The notes: generated by a model not told the origin, from the sequence alone. A DNA stretch of 64,000 bases from Hymenobacter caeli (GCF_013294115.1 NZ_JABSNP010000002.1:310001-374000), one strand, 5' to 3'. Shown: positions 49,826 through 59,195, numbered from the stretch's first letter. Translations and numbers: made by a program.

Positions 49826-49967
49826 GATAACATTGTTAATAGTTATATCTCTAAAGCGGCGTTTCGTCTTAATGCTGTTCTGCTTGGCAAGTTAAATAAA
49901 GACGCATTGCGTGTTACCGCAACGGGTTACCGATTGAGCTTAATGAGTAAATATGAATTGATTTACG
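49826..49967. other. AT-rich gap with a short open plus-strand frame
   Basis: A plus-strand frame without ATG (about 49832-49975) reads protein-like (AFRLNAVLLGKLNKDALRVT). It may be a remnant of a foreign gene carried with the AT-rich lipoprotein; no stop codon interrupts it up to rnhA. Weak evidence. Confidence 0.25.
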
Positions 49968-50420
49968 CTACTGATTCTCGTAGCCTTCGTCCACGAGCAG
50001 GCCCTTGCCCAGGGCGCTTTGCACGGCCAGCACGTCGCAGCGCTCGTTTTCGGCGTGGCCGGCGTGGCCCTTTATCCACTTGAAAGACACTTTGCGCTGG
50101 CGGTAGATTTCCAGGAAGCGCCGCCACAAATCGGGGTTGGCCTTCTTGCCGAAGTCGGGTTTCTTTTCCCAGCCGAACACCCAGCGCTTCTCCACGGCGT
50201 CCACCACGTACTTCGAGTCGGACACGACGAGCACCGGGATGTCGGGGCGCGTCACGGCCTCCAGGCCCACAATCACGGCCAGCAGCTCCATGCGGTTGTT
50301 GGTGGTGCGGCGGTAGCCCTGGCTCAGCTCTTTTTCGTGGGGGCCGTAGCTCAGGATGGCCCCGTAGCCGCCGGGCCCCGGGTTGCCGCGGGCCGAGCCG
50401 TCGGTGAAAAGGGTAATCAA
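49968..50420 (-). CDS. rnhA: Ribonuclease HI
   Basis: 150 residues. Cleaves RNA in RNA-DNA hybrids. Catalytic acids: Asp in FTDGSARGNPGPGGYG (residue 7), Glu in NNRMELLAV (near residue 45), Asp in VVSDSKYVV (near residue 68) and Asp in ERCDVLA (near 128), the full set. KGHAGH is also conserved. Start TTG 50420. An 18-bp perfect inverted repeat lies upstream (50432-50501). Cytoplasmic. Confidence 0.95.
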   Translation of the reverse strand: MITLFTDGSARGNPGPGGYGAILSYGPHEKELSQGYRRTTNNRMELLAVIVGLEAVTRPDIPVLVVSDSKYVVDAVEKRWVFGWEKKPDFGKKANPDLWRRFLEIYRQRKVSFKWIKGHAGHAENERCDVLAVQSALGKGLLVDEGYENQ

Positions 50421-50431
50421 ATCAGTTGTTG

Positions 50432-50501
50432 GTTGCTAGTTGTCAGTTGTTTGTTGTCAGACGGAGCGAGGCAAATAATCTAGCAACTGACAACTAGCAA
50501 C
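50432..50501. repeat. Inverted repeat of AACTGACAACTAGC words
   Basis: Arms 50432-50449 and 50484-50501 are perfect 18-bp complements, extended by degenerate GTTGT words. It lies between rnhA and marC, both minus strand. Confidence 0.85.
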
Positions 50502-50513
50502 GAATAACTAAAT

Positions 50514-51074
50514 TTAAAAATTGGCCTTGAACAGCTTGATGGCGATGGCCAGTAGAATGACGCCGAACACGCGGCGCAGCACGTCTTCGCCGGCCTTGCC
50601 GAGCTGGCGCTCGATCCAGGGGCTGGTTTTGAGCACCGCGTACACGAACACCAGGTTCAGGGCGATGCCGGCCAGGATGTTGGGCAGGGCGTAGGCGGCC
50701 CGCAGCGAGAGCAGCGTGGTCATGGTGCCGGCCCCCACAATGATGGGGAACGCCAGCGGCACAATGGAGCCCGTGCGGGCCGTCATGTCCGATTTAAACA
50801 GCTCGATGCCGAGAATCATCTCCATGCCGATGAGGAAGATGATGACGGCCCCGGCCAGCGCAAAGCTCTCGTTGTCAACCCCGAACAGGCGCAAGATGCT
50901 CTGGCCCAGGAACAGGAACGCCACCATCAGCCCGCCGGCCACCACCGTGGCCAGCTCGGCCTTGATTTCGCCCTCGCGCTGCCGAATCTGGATGATAATC
51001 GGCACCGAGCCCACGATGTCGATGATGGCGAACAGCGTGAGCGTGACGGAAAAGATTTGCTGGAGGTTGAACAC
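50514..51074 (-). CDS. MarC family integral membrane protein
   Basis: 186 residues, six hydrophobic segments. Landmarks: LFAIIDIVGSVPIIIQ near residue 15 and IIFLIGMEMILGIELFKSD near residue 78, then VPLAFPIIVGAGTMTTLL, all typical of MarC/UPF0056. Function of the family remains unclear; once linked to multiple antibiotic resistance but not a proven pump. Inner membrane. GTG start 51074. Confidence 0.93.
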   Translation of the reverse strand: MFNLQQIFSVTLTLFAIIDIVGSVPIIIQIRQREGEIKAELATVVAGGLMVAFLFLGQSILRLFGVDNESFALAGAVIIFLIGMEMILGIELFKSDMTARTGSIVPLAFPIIVGAGTMTTLLSLRAAYALPNILAGIALNLVFVYAVLKTSPWIERQLGKAGEDVLRRVFGVILLAIAIKLFKANF

Positions 51075-51205
51075 GCAGATTTAATTGCTCAGGGGTTGCA
51101 TGATTAAATTGTTGACTCGTTCAATTCAACGACGAGATTACCGGGGCCCAAACGCAGCCAGCTCGTGCCATGGTTACCGTGTCGCCGGCTGCCCGGCCGG
51201 GGGCC

Positions 51206-52285
51206 CTACGCCGGCACGTATTCCTTCACGAAAAACTGCACCAGGGCCTCCATCGCGGCGTCGGACACGGCGGGGAAGTTGGCGATGCGCAGGCTGGTGT
51301 TTTTCAGGGGGCCGTAGCCGCTGCCCAGCGTGAGGCCGGCTTCGAGGGCCCGGCGCTTGACTTCCTCGATGAGCGCGGGCTCGCCCCGCAGGCCGATGAC
51401 GGTGGTGGAGCGGGCGTCGGGGTTGGTAATGAGCGGCTGCAAGGGCGTGGCCTGCTCGAAGAAGTCGTAGAGCTTCTGGGCGCGGTCGGCCAGGTGCTGC
51501 GCGACCACTTTAATGGGCTCGCGGTCGGCCATCACGCGGCCGAGCAGGTAGATGCCCAGCACGTTGGGCGTGTAGTTGGTCTGGTGGTTGAGCATGTTGC
51601 TCAGGGCGGCGGGCAGGCCGTTGTAGTGGGCGCGGTCGTTCACCTCCTTGGCCCGGGCCACGGCGCGGGGCGAGAGGACGAGCACGCCCAGGCCGGCGGG
51701 CAGCCCGAAGCACTTCTGCACCGAGCCGTACCACACGTCGGCCTTGATGAACTTGAGGTTGAGGCCGGCCAGCGAGCTGGTGGCGTCCACGGCCAGCAGG
51801 GCCCCGCCGAGGCGGTTGTAGAGGGTGAGGATGTGGGTTTCGCGCAGCTGGGTGGCCGTGCTGGTCTCGTTCTGGGTGATGCAGACCAGGTCGGTGTCGT
51901 CGCCCGCGAAGGGCAGGGCCCCCATGTCGGGCACCTCGTTGATGTCGAACTGCACGCCGGTGGTTTCGGGCCGCAGGGCGCGGGCGTAGTCGAACCACTT
52001 CTTGCCGAACTCGCCGTTATACAAGTGAAAGCTGCGGCGCGGGGTGAGGCCCTGGGCCAAAATCTCCCAGCACTCGGTGGCCGAGCCGGTGAACAGCACG
52101 GTGTAGTCCTGGGGGATGTTGAGCTTGGTTTTGAGGTCGGCCACGGTCTGGCGCACCAGGCTCGTGAACCGCTCGCCGCGGTGCGGAGCCGAGAGCCAGC
52201 CCTCGTCGTAGGCGTCTTGCAGGTACTGGCGCACGGCGGGGTACACGGCCGCGGGGCCCACGTTGAAAGTGAATTGCTGGGGCAC
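51206..52285 (-). CDS. Phosphoserine aminotransferase-like class V aminotransferase
   Basis: 359 residues, a PLP-dependent fold of the SerC type. Residues TGSATECWEILAQGL, FDINEVPDMG, VDATSSLAGLNLKF, and the Lys-containing GSVQKCFGLPAGLGVL (Schiff-base Lys near residue 195). Probably converts 3-phosphohydroxypyruvate and glutamate in serine synthesis. Start GTG 52285. aroQ follows upstream on the same strand (125 bases away). Confidence 0.88.
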   Translation of the reverse strand: MPQQFTFNVGPAAVYPAVRQYLQDAYDEGWLSAPHRGERFTSLVRQTVADLKTKLNIPQDYTVLFTGSATECWEILAQGLTPRRSFHLYNGEFGKKWFDYARALRPETTGVQFDINEVPDMGALPFAGDDTDLVCITQNETSTATQLRETHILTLYNRLGGALLAVDATSSLAGLNLKFIKADVWYGSVQKCFGLPAGLGVLVLSPRAVARAKEVNDRAHYNGLPAALSNMLNHQTNYTPNVLGIYLLGRVMADREPIKVVAQHLADRAQKLYDFFEQATPLQPLITNPDARSTTVIGLRGEPALIEEVKRRALEAGLTLGSGYGPLKNTSLRIANFPAVSDAAMEALVQFFVKEYVPA

Positions 52286-52410
52286 GGAAAGGTTGGGTAA
52301 AGTCGGGGGAAGAAGGGAGCCCGGCGCGCCGCCCGGCGCCGTTGGCCCCGCAAAGGTCGGGCGCGGGCCCCTGATTCAACCCGAATTTCTTGGGGATGTT
52401 GCCCGGGGCC

Positions 52411-52857
52411 CTACCGCCCGAAGCCCACGCGCTTGGGCCGCTGGCTGGCAAACCACTGCACGGCCAGCCGGTAGCTTTCCAGCCCGAAGCCGGCGATGCT
52501 GCCCGCGCAGTGCTTGGCGATGAGGCTTTTGTGGCGGAACTCCTCGCGGGCGGCGAGGTTGCTCAAGTGCACCTCCACCACGGGCGTGGCGATGCCGGCC
52601 ACAGCGTCGCCCAGGGCCACGCTGGTGTGGGTGAAGCCGCCAGCGTTCAGCACGATGCCGTGGTGGGTGAAGCCCACCTCGTGCAGCTTGTCGATGAGGG
52701 CCCCCTCGTGGTTGCTCTGGAACTGCGTCAGGGCGTGGTCGGGAAAGGCGTCCACCAGCTCCGGAAAAAAGTCGTCGAACGAGCGGCTGCCGTAGATGCC
52801 GGGCTCGCGCCGCCCCAGCAGGTTCAGGTTGGGGCCGTTGAGGATGAGGAGGTCCAT
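52411..52857 (-). CDS. aroQ: Type II 3-dehydroquinate dehydratase
   Basis: 148 residues. Dehydrates 3-dehydroquinate in the shikimate pathway. The starting motif LLILNGPNLNLLGRREPGIYG (split here: NGPNLNLLGRREPGIYG) carries the catalytic Arg and Tyr; LNAGGFTHTSVALGDAV and EVHLSNLAAREEFRHKS (His) complete the site. Dodecameric family. ATG 52857. Followed divergently by xerD across a short-word inverted repeat. Confidence 0.97.
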   Translation of the reverse strand: MDLLILNGPNLNLLGRREPGIYGSRSFDDFFPELVDAFPDHALTQFQSNHEGALIDKLHEVGFTHHGIVLNAGGFTHTSVALGDAVAGIATPVVEVHLSNLAAREEFRHKSLIAKHCAGSIAGFGLESYRLAVQWFASQRPKRVGFGR

Positions 52858-52864
52858 CTCTTTT

Positions 52865-53020
52865 AGTTAGGAGTTATGGGTTATAAGTTATGAGTTTCAG
52901 CGGGGAGGTTTTGGGCCGCAGGGCCCGGGGCGGCCATTTCTGCGACCTTTGGGCCGCAAGCTAGTGCGGCCCCGCCCGGGCAAGTGCCCAACTCATAACC
53001 CATAACTCATAACTCATAAC
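52865..53020. repeat. GAGTTAT-type inverted repeat between aroQ and xerD
   Basis: Left arm about 52865-52897 (AGTTAGGAGTTATGGGTTAT), right arm about 52990-53020 (ACTCATAACCCATAACTCAT), approximate complements made of heptamer words. Between divergent genes, so it forms both leaders. Confidence 0.85.
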
Positions 53021-53027
53021 CAAAAAG

Positions 53028-53927
53028 ATGACCTGGCCCCAGGCAATCCGGCAGTTCCAGGGCTACCTGCTGCTTGAAAAATCCCTCTCGCCCAACTCGG
53101 TGGAGGCCTACGTGCGCGACGCCACCAAGCTGCACCAGTTCCTGCTGGGGGAGGGGGTGCCCGCCCGGCCCGAGCAGGTGACCACCCGCCTGCTGCGCGA
53201 CTTCCTGGCCACGCTGCAAGGCCTGGGGCTGGGGGCCACCTCGCAGGCCCGCACGCTGTCGGGGCTCAAGGCGTTTTTCAGCTTCATGATTATGGAAGAC
53301 CTGATTGCGCTCGACCCCACCGACACGCTGGAGGCCCCCAAAACCGGCCGCCACCTGCCCGACACCCTCAGCTACCCCGAGGTCGAAACCCTGCTCGGGG
53401 CCGTCGACCTGAGCACCGACGAGGGCCTGCGGGCGCGGGCCCTGCTGGAGGTGTTGTACTCGTCGGGCCTGCGGGTGAGCGAGCTGTGCGAGCTGAAGCT
53501 CTCCAACATTGCCGCCGAGCAGGGCTTCGTGAAGGTGCTGGGCAAGGGCAACAAGGAGCGGCTGGTACCGGTGGGCCGCGAGGCCCTCAAGCACCTCAAC
53601 TTCTACCTGCGCGGGGTGCGCGGCCACCTCGACGTCAAGCCCGGGGCCGAGGACCACGTGTTCCTGAGCCAGCGCGGGCGGCCGCTTTCGCGCATCACCG
53701 TGTTCACCACCCTCAAGAAACTGGCCGCGCAGGCGGGTTTGCGCAAAACCATCAGCCCGCACACGCTGCGCCACTCCTTCGCCACCCACCTCATCGAGGG
53801 CGGGGCCGACCTGCGGGCCGTGCAGGAGATGCTGGGCCACGCCAGCATCACGACCACCGAAATCTATACCCACCTCGACCGCGACTACCTGCGCCAGGTC
53901 ATCACCGAGTTCCACCCGCGCAGCTGA
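53028..53927 (+). CDS. xerD: Site-specific tyrosine recombinase XerD
   Basis: 299 residues. Resolves chromosome dimers at dif with XerC. SAM-like N-terminal DNA-binding domain (about residues 1-85), then the catalytic domain: Arg in YSSGLRVSELC near residue 150, HTLRHSFATHL near residue 244 (His, Arg), LGHASITTTEIYTH with the Tyr nucleophile near residue 280. Complete. ftsK follows 69 bp downstream; FtsK activates XerCD in the dimer reaction, so the pair is functionally linked. Confidence 0.96.
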   Translation: MTWPQAIRQFQGYLLLEKSLSPNSVEAYVRDATKLHQFLLGEGVPARPEQVTTRLLRDFLATLQGLGLGATSQARTLSGLKAFFSFMIMEDLIALDPTDTLEAPKTGRHLPDTLSYPEVETLLGAVDLSTDEGLRARALLEVLYSSGLRVSELCELKLSNIAAEQGFVKVLGKGNKERLVPVGREALKHLNFYLRGVRGHLDVKPGAEDHVFLSQRGRPLSRITVFTTLKKLAAQAGLRKTISPHTLRHSFATHLIEGGADLRAVQEMLGHASITTTEIYTHLDRDYLRQVITEFHPRS

Positions 53928-53968
53928 GGGCCCCGGCGGCGGCCGGACGAATAGCGGCCCGCCGTGCG

Positions 53969-53976
53969 TAAATTTG
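53969..53976 (+). promoter_or_regulatory. -7 box TAAATTTG of ftsK
   Basis: Perfect TAnnTTTG 20 nt before ATG 53997. An alternative GTG start at 53964 would place the box inside the coding frame, so ATG 53997 is preferred. Confidence 0.5.
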
Positions 53977-53996
53977 GCTTTTCCGCTGCCTTCCGC

Positions 53997-56888
53997 ATGG
54001 CCGATAACCGCTATAAAAACCCGCCGCCGGACGCCTCCGCCAACCGCCCCGCCGAAGGCCGGCCGGCCCCCGCGCCCCGCGCCAACGCCCCCCGGCCCGC
54101 CGCCGAGCCCGTGCCCGCCGCGCGCCCGCCGCGCCCCGCCGCCACCAACCAGCCCCGGGCCGCCAAAGCCGCGGCTGTCCGGCCGCCGCGGGCCCCTCGG
54201 GGGCCTGTGCCCGGCGTGGCCGCCCTTAAAGGGCTGGTGCGCGACCGGCGCTTCCACTTGTTCATCGGGTTTGGGCTGCTGCTGGGCAGCCTCTACCTCA
54301 CCATCGCCTTCACGTCGTTCCTGTTCACGGGCCACGCCGACCAGAGCGTGGTGGCCGCGCTGGGCACCATCCCCACCAAAGAGGCCGGGCAGGAGTCGGG
54401 CAACTGGCTGGGGCTGCTGGGGGCCTGGGCGGCGCAGGTGTTCATTTATAAGCTGTTCGGGGTGGCAGCGTTTGCGCTCATCCCCATCGTGTTTTTTCTG
54501 GGCTACAAAATCGTGTTCCGCAAGGCGGCCGGCTCGGTGAGCTACGTGCTGGCCCTGGGCCTGTTCACGATGGCCTGGCTGAGCGTGCTGCTCGGCTATG
54601 TGGTGGTAGCGCTGGGGGCCCCCGCGCCGGGCACCGACCCGGCCCTGGCCCACCGGCTCGACTTTTTGTGCGGCGGCGTGGGCTTCGAGGCGGCTTCGTG
54701 GCTGAGCAGCCTCATCGGCTGGGGCACGGTGCTGCTGCTGGCCTTCGTGCTGATTTCCTTCGTGGTGTTCTTCTTCAACGTCACCACCCTCAACCTGGGT
54801 TTTGGCCGCTGGGCCGTCCAGGCCGAAGCCGCCGAGGACGCCGAACTTACCGCCGAAATTGAAGCCGCGGAAGCTGCCCAGGCCCGCCCGCCCGAGCCGG
54901 TACCCGTTCCCAAAACTACCCCAACCGCGACTGCCCGCCCGGCCCTGCAACTAACCAGTGCCGAGGATACGGAGGCCTCCGAAGACGCTTCGGCCCCGGC
55001 AGAGTTTGAGCCCGCGCCCAGGCCCGCGGCCGGCCTTGCGCTGAGCGTGGCCGGGCCCCTGGCCGGGGCCCAAGCGGCCGCTCCGGGACTAGCCGCAGCC
55101 GTGCCGCTGCTGGTGGCGGGCCCGGCGTTCACGGTCGAGGTACCGGTGGCGGAGCCGGAAGTGGCGTTTACCGCGCCGGTGGCCACGGTGCCCACGCCGC
55201 TTTCGCTGGCTGACCTAGCTGATGGCCCTCCCGCACTGAGCACCAAGCACCCGGCCTCGGGCACTAGCTTGGAAATTACGGTGCCGAGCCGCGCCGACCT
55301 GGACCCGAGCGCGGGGGCCGACATCGCGGCGGTGGCCGACGAAGACGCCGACGCGGACGTGATGCCGGACGTGAACTACGACCCGACGCTGGACCTGGCG
55401 CGCTACCAGTACCCGACGCTGGAGCTGCTCAACGACTACGGCGCGCCCAAGGCGCAGGTGACCAAGGAGGAGCTGGAGGCCAACAAGGACCGCATCGTCG
55501 AGACGCTGGGCCACTACGGCATCGCCATCGCCAGCATCAAGGCCACCATCGGGCCCACCGTGACCTTGTATGAGATTGTGCCCGAGGCGGGCGTGCGCAT
55601 CAGCAAAATCAAGAGCCTGGAGGACGACATCGCCCTGAGCCTGGCCGCGCTCGGCATCCGCATCATCGCCCCGATTCCGGGCAAGGGCACCATCGGCATC
55701 GAGGTGCCGAATGCCAAGAAGGAGATGGTGAGCATCCGCTCGGTGCTGGGCTCAGAGAAGTTCGCCCGCACGGAGATGGACCTGCCGATTGCCTTCGGGC
55801 GCACGATTACCAACGAGGTGTTCGTGGCCGATTTGGCCAAGATGCCGCACCTGCTCATGGCCGGGGCCACGGGCCAGGGCAAGTCGGTGGGGCTGAACGT
55901 GATTCTGGCCTCGCTGCTCTACAAGCGCCACCCGGCCCAGCTCAAGTTCGTGCTCGTGGACCCCAAGAAGGTGGAGCTGAGCATCTTCAACAAAATCGAG
56001 CGCCACTACCTGGCCAAGCTGCCGGATACCGACGAGCCCATCATCACGGACACCAAGAAGGTGGTGCACACGCTCAATTCGCTGTGCATGGAGATGGACC
56101 GGCGCTACGACCTGCTCAAAGAAGCCGGCTGCCGCAACCTGAAGGAGTACAACGCCAAGTTCGTGCTGCGCAAGCTCAACCCGAAGAAGGGCCACCGCTA
56201 CCTGCCCTTCATCGTGCTCGTCATCGACGAGCTGGCCGACCTGATGATGACGGCCGGCAAGGAAGTAGAAACCCCCATCGCCCGCCTCGCCCAGCTGGCC
56301 CGCGCCATCGGCATCCACCTCATCGTGGCCACCCAGCGCCCCAGCGTAAACGTGATTACGGGCATCATCAAGGCCAACTTCCCCTGCCGGATTTCCTTTA
56401 AGGTGACCAGCAAAATCGACTCGCGCACCATCCTCGACACCGGCGGGGCCGACCAGCTCATCGGGCAGGGCGACATGCTGTTCTCGGCCGGCTCGGACCT
56501 GATCCGGGTGCAGTGCGCCTTCATCGACACGCCGGAGGTGGACCGCGTGTGCGCCTTCATCAGCGAGCAGCAGGGCTACTCCGACGCCTACCTGCTGCCC
56601 GAGGTGGCCGGGGCCGAGGGCGACGAGGGCAGCGGCCAAGACGCGGGCGACCCCGCCGAGCGCGACGCCATGTTCGAGGAGGCCGCCCGCTGCATCGTGC
56701 TGCACCAACAAGGTTCTACTTCGCTTTTGCAGCGCAAGCTCAAGCTGGGCTACAACCGGGCCGGCCGCCTCATCGACCAGCTCCAGCACGCGGGCATCGT
56801 AGGGCCCTTCGAGGGCAGCAAGGCCCGCGACGTGCTCGTGCCCGACGAGTACCAGTTGGAGCAGCTGCTGAACTCGATGCCCAAGTAG
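53997..56888 (+). CDS. ftsK: DNA translocase FtsK/SpoIIIE
   Basis: 963 residues. Pumps chromosomal DNA during division and helps resolve dimers. A Pro/Ala/Arg-rich tail (about residues 1-80) precedes four membrane helices (about 83-108, 135-172, 180-206, 234-261), a long Ala/Pro/Glu low-complexity linker (about 275-460), the alpha/beta motor with Walker A GATGQGKSVGL near residue 622 and VLVIDELADL (Walker B), and a gamma winged-helix domain with LLQRKLKLGYNRAGRLID. Complete and anchored. Next to xerD upstream and lolA downstream. Confidence 0.96.
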   Translation: MADNRYKNPPPDASANRPAEGRPAPAPRANAPRPAAEPVPAARPPRPAATNQPRAAKAAAVRPPRAPRGPVPGVAALKGLVRDRRFHLFIGFGLLLGSLYLTIAFTSFLFTGHADQSVVAALGTIPTKEAGQESGNWLGLLGAWAAQVFIYKLFGVAAFALIPIVFFLGYKIVFRKAAGSVSYVLALGLFTMAWLSVLLGYVVVALGAPAPGTDPALAHRLDFLCGGVGFEAASWLSSLIGWGTVLLLAFVLISFVVFFFNVTTLNLGFGRWAVQAEAAEDAELTAEIEAAEAAQARPPEPVPVPKTTPTATARPALQLTSAEDTEASEDASAPAEFEPAPRPAAGLALSVAGPLAGAQAAAPGLAAAVPLLVAGPAFTVEVPVAEPEVAFTAPVATVPTPLSLADLADGPPALSTKHPASGTSLEITVPSRADLDPSAGADIAAVADEDADADVMPDVNYDPTLDLARYQYPTLELLNDYGAPKAQVTKEELEANKDRIVETLGHYGIAIASIKATIGPTVTLYEIVPEAGVRISKIKSLEDDIALSLAALGIRIIAPIPGKGTIGIEVPNAKKEMVSIRSVLGSEKFARTEMDLPIAFGRTITNEVFVADLAKMPHLLMAGATGQGKSVGLNVILASLLYKRHPAQLKFVLVDPKKVELSIFNKIERHYLAKLPDTDEPIITDTKKVVHTLNSLCMEMDRRYDLLKEAGCRNLKEYNAKFVLRKLNPKKGHRYLPFIVLVIDELADLMMTAGKEVETPIARLAQLARAIGIHLIVATQRPSVNVITGIIKANFPCRISFKVTSKIDSRTILDTGGADQLIGQGDMLFSAGSDLIRVQCAFIDTPEVDRVCAFISEQQGYSDAYLLPEVAGAEGDEGSGQDAGDPAERDAMFEEAARCIVLHQQGSTSLLQRKLKLGYNRAGRLIDQLQHAGIVGPFEGSKARDVLVPDEYQLEQLLNSMPK

Positions 56889-56910
56889 AGGGCCCCGGGG
56901 TGCTGGTAAC

Positions 56911-56960
56911 GGCCGGCCAGCACAGTTTTTCTTCAGAAAAGCTATTCTGGCCGGCCTTTT
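56911..56960 (+). terminator. Terminator-like hairpin after ftsK
   Basis: Arms 56911-56920 (GGCCGGCCAG) and 56947-56956 pair perfectly over a 26-nt loop that could form its own stem; followed by four Ts. Weaker than others. Confidence 0.55.
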
Positions 56961-57018
56961 GATGAGGGCTTGCGTATCAAGCCGCGCGGGGCCCCAAGTA
57001 CCCGCTTTTTCTATTATT

Positions 57019-57666
57019 ATGACAACCAAATCGTTTTCCCTGCTGGCCCTGTCCGCCACCCTGGCCCTGTCCGCAGCGGCCCAGCAAGACCCCAAAGCCG
57101 GCAAAATCCTCGATGCCATGAGCGCCAAGTACCAGGCCCTGAACGCCTTTGGCGCTTCTTTTACCCAAACCCTGGAAAACCCCTCGGCCAAGGTGAAACA
57201 AAACATGAGTGGCGACATCGTGGTGAGCGGCAAGAAGTTCCACCTCAAGATGAACGGCCAGGAAGTCATCAACGACGGCAAAACCACCTGGACGTACCTC
57301 AAGAACGAGAACGAGGTGAACATCGCCGACGCCGACGGCGACAGCCAGGACATGTCGCCCTCGCAGATTTACACCATGTACAAAAAAGGCTACAAGTACG
57401 CCTACGTGCAGCAGGTGCAGGAAGGCGGCGAGGCCCTGGACGTGATTGAGCTGACCCCCGAAGACCGCACCAACGAGGTAATCAAAGTGCGCCTGAAGGT
57501 GCGCAAGAAGGACCAGACGGTGAAAAGCTGGCAGATGTTCAAGAAAAATGGCAACCAGTACAGCTTCACCATTAAGAACTTCAAGCCCAACCCGCCCGTT
57601 ACGGCCACCACGTTTGCCTTCGACAAGGCCGACCACAAAGGGGTGAAAGTGGTGGACCTGCGGTAG
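57019..57666 (+). CDS. lolA: LolA-like outer membrane lipoprotein carrier
   Basis: 215 residues. A signal peptide (about residues 1-21, ending SAAAQQ) leads to a periplasmic LolA/LolB-type half-barrel: FGASFTQTLENP, GDIVVSGKKFHLKM, TTWTYLKNENEVNI, and C-terminal FDKADHKGVKVVDL. LolA carries lipoproteins from the inner to the outer membrane; no LolB is visible here, as is usual in Bacteroidota. ATG 57019 keeps the signal; the frame opens at 56959. Follows ftsK. Confidence 0.88.
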   Translation: MTTKSFSLLALSATLALSAAAQQDPKAGKILDAMSAKYQALNAFGASFTQTLENPSAKVKQNMSGDIVVSGKKFHLKMNGQEVINDGKTTWTYLKNENEVNIADADGDSQDMSPSQIYTMYKKGYKYAYVQQVQEGGEALDVIELTPEDRTNEVIKVRLKVRKKDQTVKSWQMFKKNGNQYSFTIKNFKPNPPVTATTFAFDKADHKGVKVVDLR

Positions 57667-57689
57667 GCTCACCAGTGTTCGATACGTTA

Positions 57690-57727
57690 CGCAAACGGTC
57701 CACTTCACCAGAAGTGGGCCGTTTGCG
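57690..57727 (+). terminator. Terminator of lolA
   Basis: 17-bp stem with one mismatch, arms 57690-57706 and 57711-57727 (CGCAAACGGTCCACTTC), 4-nt loop. No long T-run, so efficiency is uncertain. Confidence 0.65.
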
Positions 57728-57887
57728 TGGAAACTGAAGCCATTAGAATTTTAACGATACCCTCATAATATAAATGGACGGCTCATGCTGATTAATCATA
57801 TAGCAGCAGGGGAAACATTTGTATTTAAAGATATTGTGCAGGGCAACATGAAATGAGACCAACTTTTCCAAACAGCTGAATAGGTCT

Positions 57888-59195
57888 ATGAAAGAAGATT
57901 TCCTCCACTACGTTTGGCAGCACCAATACTTTGACAAAGCCGACTTACGCACGGTGGGCGGCGAAGAAATACAGGTGCTGGGGCCCGGCCACCGCAACGC
58001 CGACGCGGGTCCTGATTTCTTGAACGCCCGCCTGCGCCTGGGCGACGTGGAATGGAACGGGGCGGTGGAAATCCATTTGAAAGCCTCTGACTGGGCCCGG
58101 CACCAGCATCAGACCGACGCTAAATACGACCAAGTGGTGCTGCACGTAGTGTACACCTACGACGCCGACGTGGCCCGCACCAACGGCAGCGCCATTCCGG
58201 CGCTGGCCTTGGGCCCCCGGCTGGCTCCCGCGCTGCTGGCCCGCTACCAGGCCCTGGTCGCCGCGCCACCCGCCGCCGCGCTGCCCTGCGCCCCGCTGCT
58301 GGGCCAGGTGCCCGAAATCACCAAAATTATGATGGCCGAGCGGGCCCTGTTGGAGCGCGTCGAGGCCAAGGCCGACGCTGTGGCCGCCTTGCACGAGCGC
58401 CTGGACCACGACTGGGAAGCCACGGCCTACCACGCCCTGATGGCGGCTTTTGGCTTCCAGAAAAACAGCGAGCCGCTGGCCCGCCTGGCCAAAGCCGTGC
58501 CGCTGGCCGTGCTGCGTCGCCACCGCCACGACCTGCACCAGTTGGAGGCCCTGCTGTTTGGGCAGGCCGGTTTTCTGGTGGACAACGACGAGACGGCCGA
58601 TGACACCTACATCCAAGCGCTGCGCCGGGAGCACGAGTTTTTGCGCCACAAGTACGGCCTGGGGCCCGCGGCCCTGGCTGTGCACGAGTGGAACTACTTG
58701 CGCCTGCGGCCCGCCAATTTCCCGCCCGTGCGCCTGGGCCAGCTGGCCGGCCTGCTGCACGCCCGCCCGGCCCTGTGCGACGCCCTGCTCACGGCCCAAA
58801 GCGTGGGGGCCCTGACGGAGTTTTTCCGGGCCCCCGCCCCGGCGTATTGGCGGGCGCACTTCCGGCCCGGCCGGCCCGGCAAGGTGCCCGATTTGGGGAA
58901 GAGCAGCATTGAGCTGCTGATTACCAACGTGGTGGTGCCCCTGCGCGTGGCCTATGCCCGCTCGGTGGGCCAGCCCGCGCTGGTGGAAAGTAGCGTGGCT
59001 CTGCTGGCCGAGTTGCCCGCCGAGCACAACCAGTTCACCGATGCATTCGAGGCCCTGGGCTTCGGCCACCGCACCGCCGCCGATTCGCAGGGGTTGCTGG
59101 CGCTGCACAAGGCCTACTGCACCCCGCGCCGCTGCCTGCACTGCGCTATCGGCAGCCGCTTAGTGCAAGGCCCTCAGTTGCGGGTGGTCCGGTGA
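57888..59195 (+). CDS. DUF2851 family protein
   Basis: 435 residues, a Bacteroidota family. Landmarks: FLHYVWQHQYFDKADLRT, HRNADAGPDFLNARL, WNGAVEIHLKASDW, and the C-terminal YCTPRRCLHCAIG with a Cys cluster that may bind metal. The function is unknown. ATG 57888. An AT-rich 150-base gap upstream holds likely promoters. Its TGA overlaps the next start (GTGA), so the two are translationally coupled. Confidence 0.9.
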   Translation: MKEDFLHYVWQHQYFDKADLRTVGGEEIQVLGPGHRNADAGPDFLNARLRLGDVEWNGAVEIHLKASDWARHQHQTDAKYDQVVLHVVYTYDADVARTNGSAIPALALGPRLAPALLARYQALVAAPPAAALPCAPLLGQVPEITKIMMAERALLERVEAKADAVAALHERLDHDWEATAYHALMAAFGFQKNSEPLARLAKAVPLAVLRRHRHDLHQLEALLFGQAGFLVDNDETADDTYIQALRREHEFLRHKYGLGPAALAVHEWNYLRLRPANFPPVRLGQLAGLLHARPALCDALLTAQSVGALTEFFRAPAPAYWRAHFRPGRPGKVPDLGKSSIELLITNVVVPLRVAYARSVGQPALVESSVALLAELPAEHNQFTDAFEALGFGHRTAADSQGLLALHKAYCTPRRCLHCAIGSRLVQGPQLRVVR

